Source: an uncultured Gemmiger sp.
GTDB taxonomy: Bacteria; Bacillota; Clostridia; Oscillospirales; Ruminococcaceae
Direction: 5' to 3'
Length of the DNA: 64,000 nt
Assembly: GCF_934561205.1 (NCBI RefSeq)
Contig: NZ_CAKTFU010000003.1
Span: 124,001 to 188,000 of the forward strand
Every line of letters starts with the position of its first letter. The stretch's first letter is position 1. The notes below the pieces were generated by a model, which saw only the letters and a list, made by a program, of their open reading frames with translations, ran no database searches and was not told where the DNA came from. Shown piece by piece: positions 62,657 to 64,000 of the stretch. The position numbers and the translations under genes are program-made.

Positions 62657-62966
62657 GTTTGCCGAAGATTTGGATGCTGCGGAGGAAGTTTGTGTCTACG
62701 CCAAGCTGCCCCGAACCTTCCAGATTCCCACGCCGGTAGGCAACTATTCGCCGGACTGGGCAATCGCATTCTACGAAGGCACCGTCAAGCACATTTTCTT
62801 TGTGGCGGAAACCAAAGGTACGATGGAAACACTGGAACTGCGCCCCATCGAGCAGGCAAAAATCTCTTGTGCAAAGAAGCTGTTCAATGAGATGTCTACA
62901 AGCAATGTAGTGTACCACGATGTGGACAGCTACCAGAGCCTACTGAACATAATGAACTCACTCTGA
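62649..62966 (+). pseudogene. C-terminal fragment of a type III restriction endonuclease (Res)
   Basis: In another frame, starting inside the helicase end, the sequence reads [20 protein letters not shown], then [20 protein letters not shown] and [12 protein letters not shown]. This is the nuclease end of type III Res subunits, with the PD...ExK residues (PDWAIAF, AETKG) intact. The helicase part of Res and the Mod methyltransferase are missing between the two fragments. Confidence 0.82.
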
Positions 62967-63024
62967 GAGTTATAGAATGGGTTTATAAGATAAGCGGAAC
63001 AACAATGTTATCCGGAGGATCCAT

Positions 63025-64000
63025 ATGGAAAAAGAGCTATTCAAGAATATTCCCAGCAAAGTCGGGGATTTAGTAAAGGATGTACGCAATGGCCGCATTG
63101 GTCTGCCGGACCTTCAGCGCCCTTTTGTTTGGAAAGACAATAAGGTTCGCGAGCTTTTCGATTCCATGCTTAAGGGATATCCCATTGGCTATATTATGCT
63201 TTGGGAATCTCCGGCTGATTACGAGAGCAAAAAGAGTACCATTGGAAATAACGATAAGACTTATGATGAGCCCAAAGAACTTGTAATTGATGGACAGCAG
63301 AGATTGACAGCCCTTGTTGCCGCTATGTTTGCGGTCAAAGTAAAGGACAAAAACTTTGTAGAGCGCGAGATTAAAATTTCTTATAATCCGCTAACTTGTG
63401 AGTTCGCCGTATGGTCTCAGGCATATGAAAAAGACCCGGATTGGATCAGCCGTATCAGTGATATATTCCTCGCCAAAGAGGATAATTCCATCAGTTCACT
63501 TAGACGTCGTTATATCAAGGAAGCTAATGAAAGCCGCCTCAAGAAGGAAGTTCCGCCGTTGACGGATACAGAAGAAGATAAAATTGAGGATAACATCAAT
63601 GCCCTTTTGAATCTGTTGGACTATTCACTGCCTACTTTGGAAATCAGTTATAACGCAGATGAAGAGGATGTCGCTGACATCTTTGTTCGAGTCAACTCTG
63701 GCGGACAAAAACTGACAGAGAACAACTTCATCCAGACACTTATCTCTGTTTATGAAAATGAAACAGGCGATAGGATAAATGCGTTTTCTGCTGAATCCAG
63801 AATTCCAGCAAACAACACCTCGTACAACACACTCTTGGCAGTTGAGCCGTCCCACCTGATTCGCATGGCTGTTGGCGTTGGATTCAGACGCGCACGGTTA
63901 AGATATGCTTATATGCTGTTGCGAGGAAAAAATCTGGAAACTGGAAAGTTTTCCGCCGAGGAACGCTCCGAAAACCTTCGAATTTTCAAGGATGCGCTTG
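63025..64000 (+). CDS. DUF262 (GmrS-like) protein, 3' end outside window
   Basis: 325 codons visible. The ParB/Srx-like DUF262 domain opens KNIPSKVGDLVKDVRNGRIG, with LPDLQRPFVW and the catalytic-type IDGQQRLTA; VNSGGQKLTENNF follows. DUF262 proteins include the GmrS part of GmrSD type IV restriction and other anti-phage proteins. A GGAGGATCCAT ribosome site precedes the ATG. It lies in the same direction as the broken type III locus. Whether a DUF1524 HNH domain follows is not visible. Confidence 0.85.
   Translation, partial: MEKELFKNIPSKVGDLVKDVRNGRIGLPDLQRPFVWKDNKVRELFDSMLKGYPIGYIMLWESPADYESKKSTIGNNDKTYDEPKELVIDGQQRLTALVAAMFAVKVKDKNFVEREIKISYNPLTCEFAVWSQAYEKDPDWISRISDIFLAKEDNSISSLRRRYIKEANESRLKKEVPPLTDTEEDKIEDNINALLNLLDYSLPTLEISYNADEEDVADIFVRVNSGGQKLTENNFIQTLISVYENETGDRINAFSAESRIPANNTSYNTLLAVEPSHLIRMAVGVGFRRARLRYAYMLLRGKNLETGKFSAEERSENLRIFKDAL

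Overview
The window reads as a chromosomal segment of a low-redundancy, fairly GC-rich Clostridia genome. I place it tentatively in the Oscillospiraceae/Ruminococcaceae, near Faecalibacterium, Gemmiger or Subdoligranulum. The reasons are a GC-rich core with C/G-ending codons, Firmicutes-type SigA, EF-Tu and GlgC/GlgD pairs, consensus TTGACA-17-TATAAT promoters, strong GGAGG ribosome sites, and a SpoIIID-type regulator. The genus is inference and the family is only moderately supported. No rRNA, tRNA or CRISPR array was seen.

Bases 1-37,000 are a well-kept core. They start with a phosphohexomutase (cut by the window edge), an unknown barrel protein, a YqeG-like phosphatase, a VanW protein, a ComM/YifB ATPase, L31, a YigZ protein and a dGTPase-like protein. 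DnaG and RpoD follow, then directly RpoB-RpoC, PepF and the str genes rpsL-rpsG-fusA-tuf. Next come a Cof-type phosphatase, a DEDD exonuclease, DegV, an anchored SGNH hydrolase, and the glycogen operon glgB-glgC-glgD-glgA. Uridine kinase, dCMP deaminase and SpoIIID close the core. Most transcription units end in clean intrinsic terminators.

Bases 37,000-64,000 are accessory and much more worn. They hold an Mrr-type nuclease, a very AT-rich acyltransferase, an RlmD-like methyltransferase, and an AraC/galactokinase pair. A five-gene sugar-ABC-like cassette contains two lipoproteins, two permeases and one unknown membrane protein, with no ATPase. A lactose locus follows (AraC, LacZ, GPH transporter), then an acyltransferase coupled to an XRE-AbrB fusion, and a split sigma factor of conjugative-element type. 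The right end is a defence locus: a type III restriction system collapsed by deletion, next to a DUF262 protein. Broken genes in this half include a response regulator, VanZ, a ParM-like actin, Fic, a lipoprotein tail and an RlmD tail module.

The most notable sequence structure is a family of small non-coding elements with GGCAATACCGC-type inverted ends and 4-bp target duplications (25125-25296, 28079-28159, 36773-36819, and a truncated double end at 45143-45194). Other signals are a perfect palindrome over the rpoB promoter -35 box, a beta-propeller-like/solute-binding hybrid lipoprotein in the ABC cassette, and the deletion scar in the type III restriction locus.
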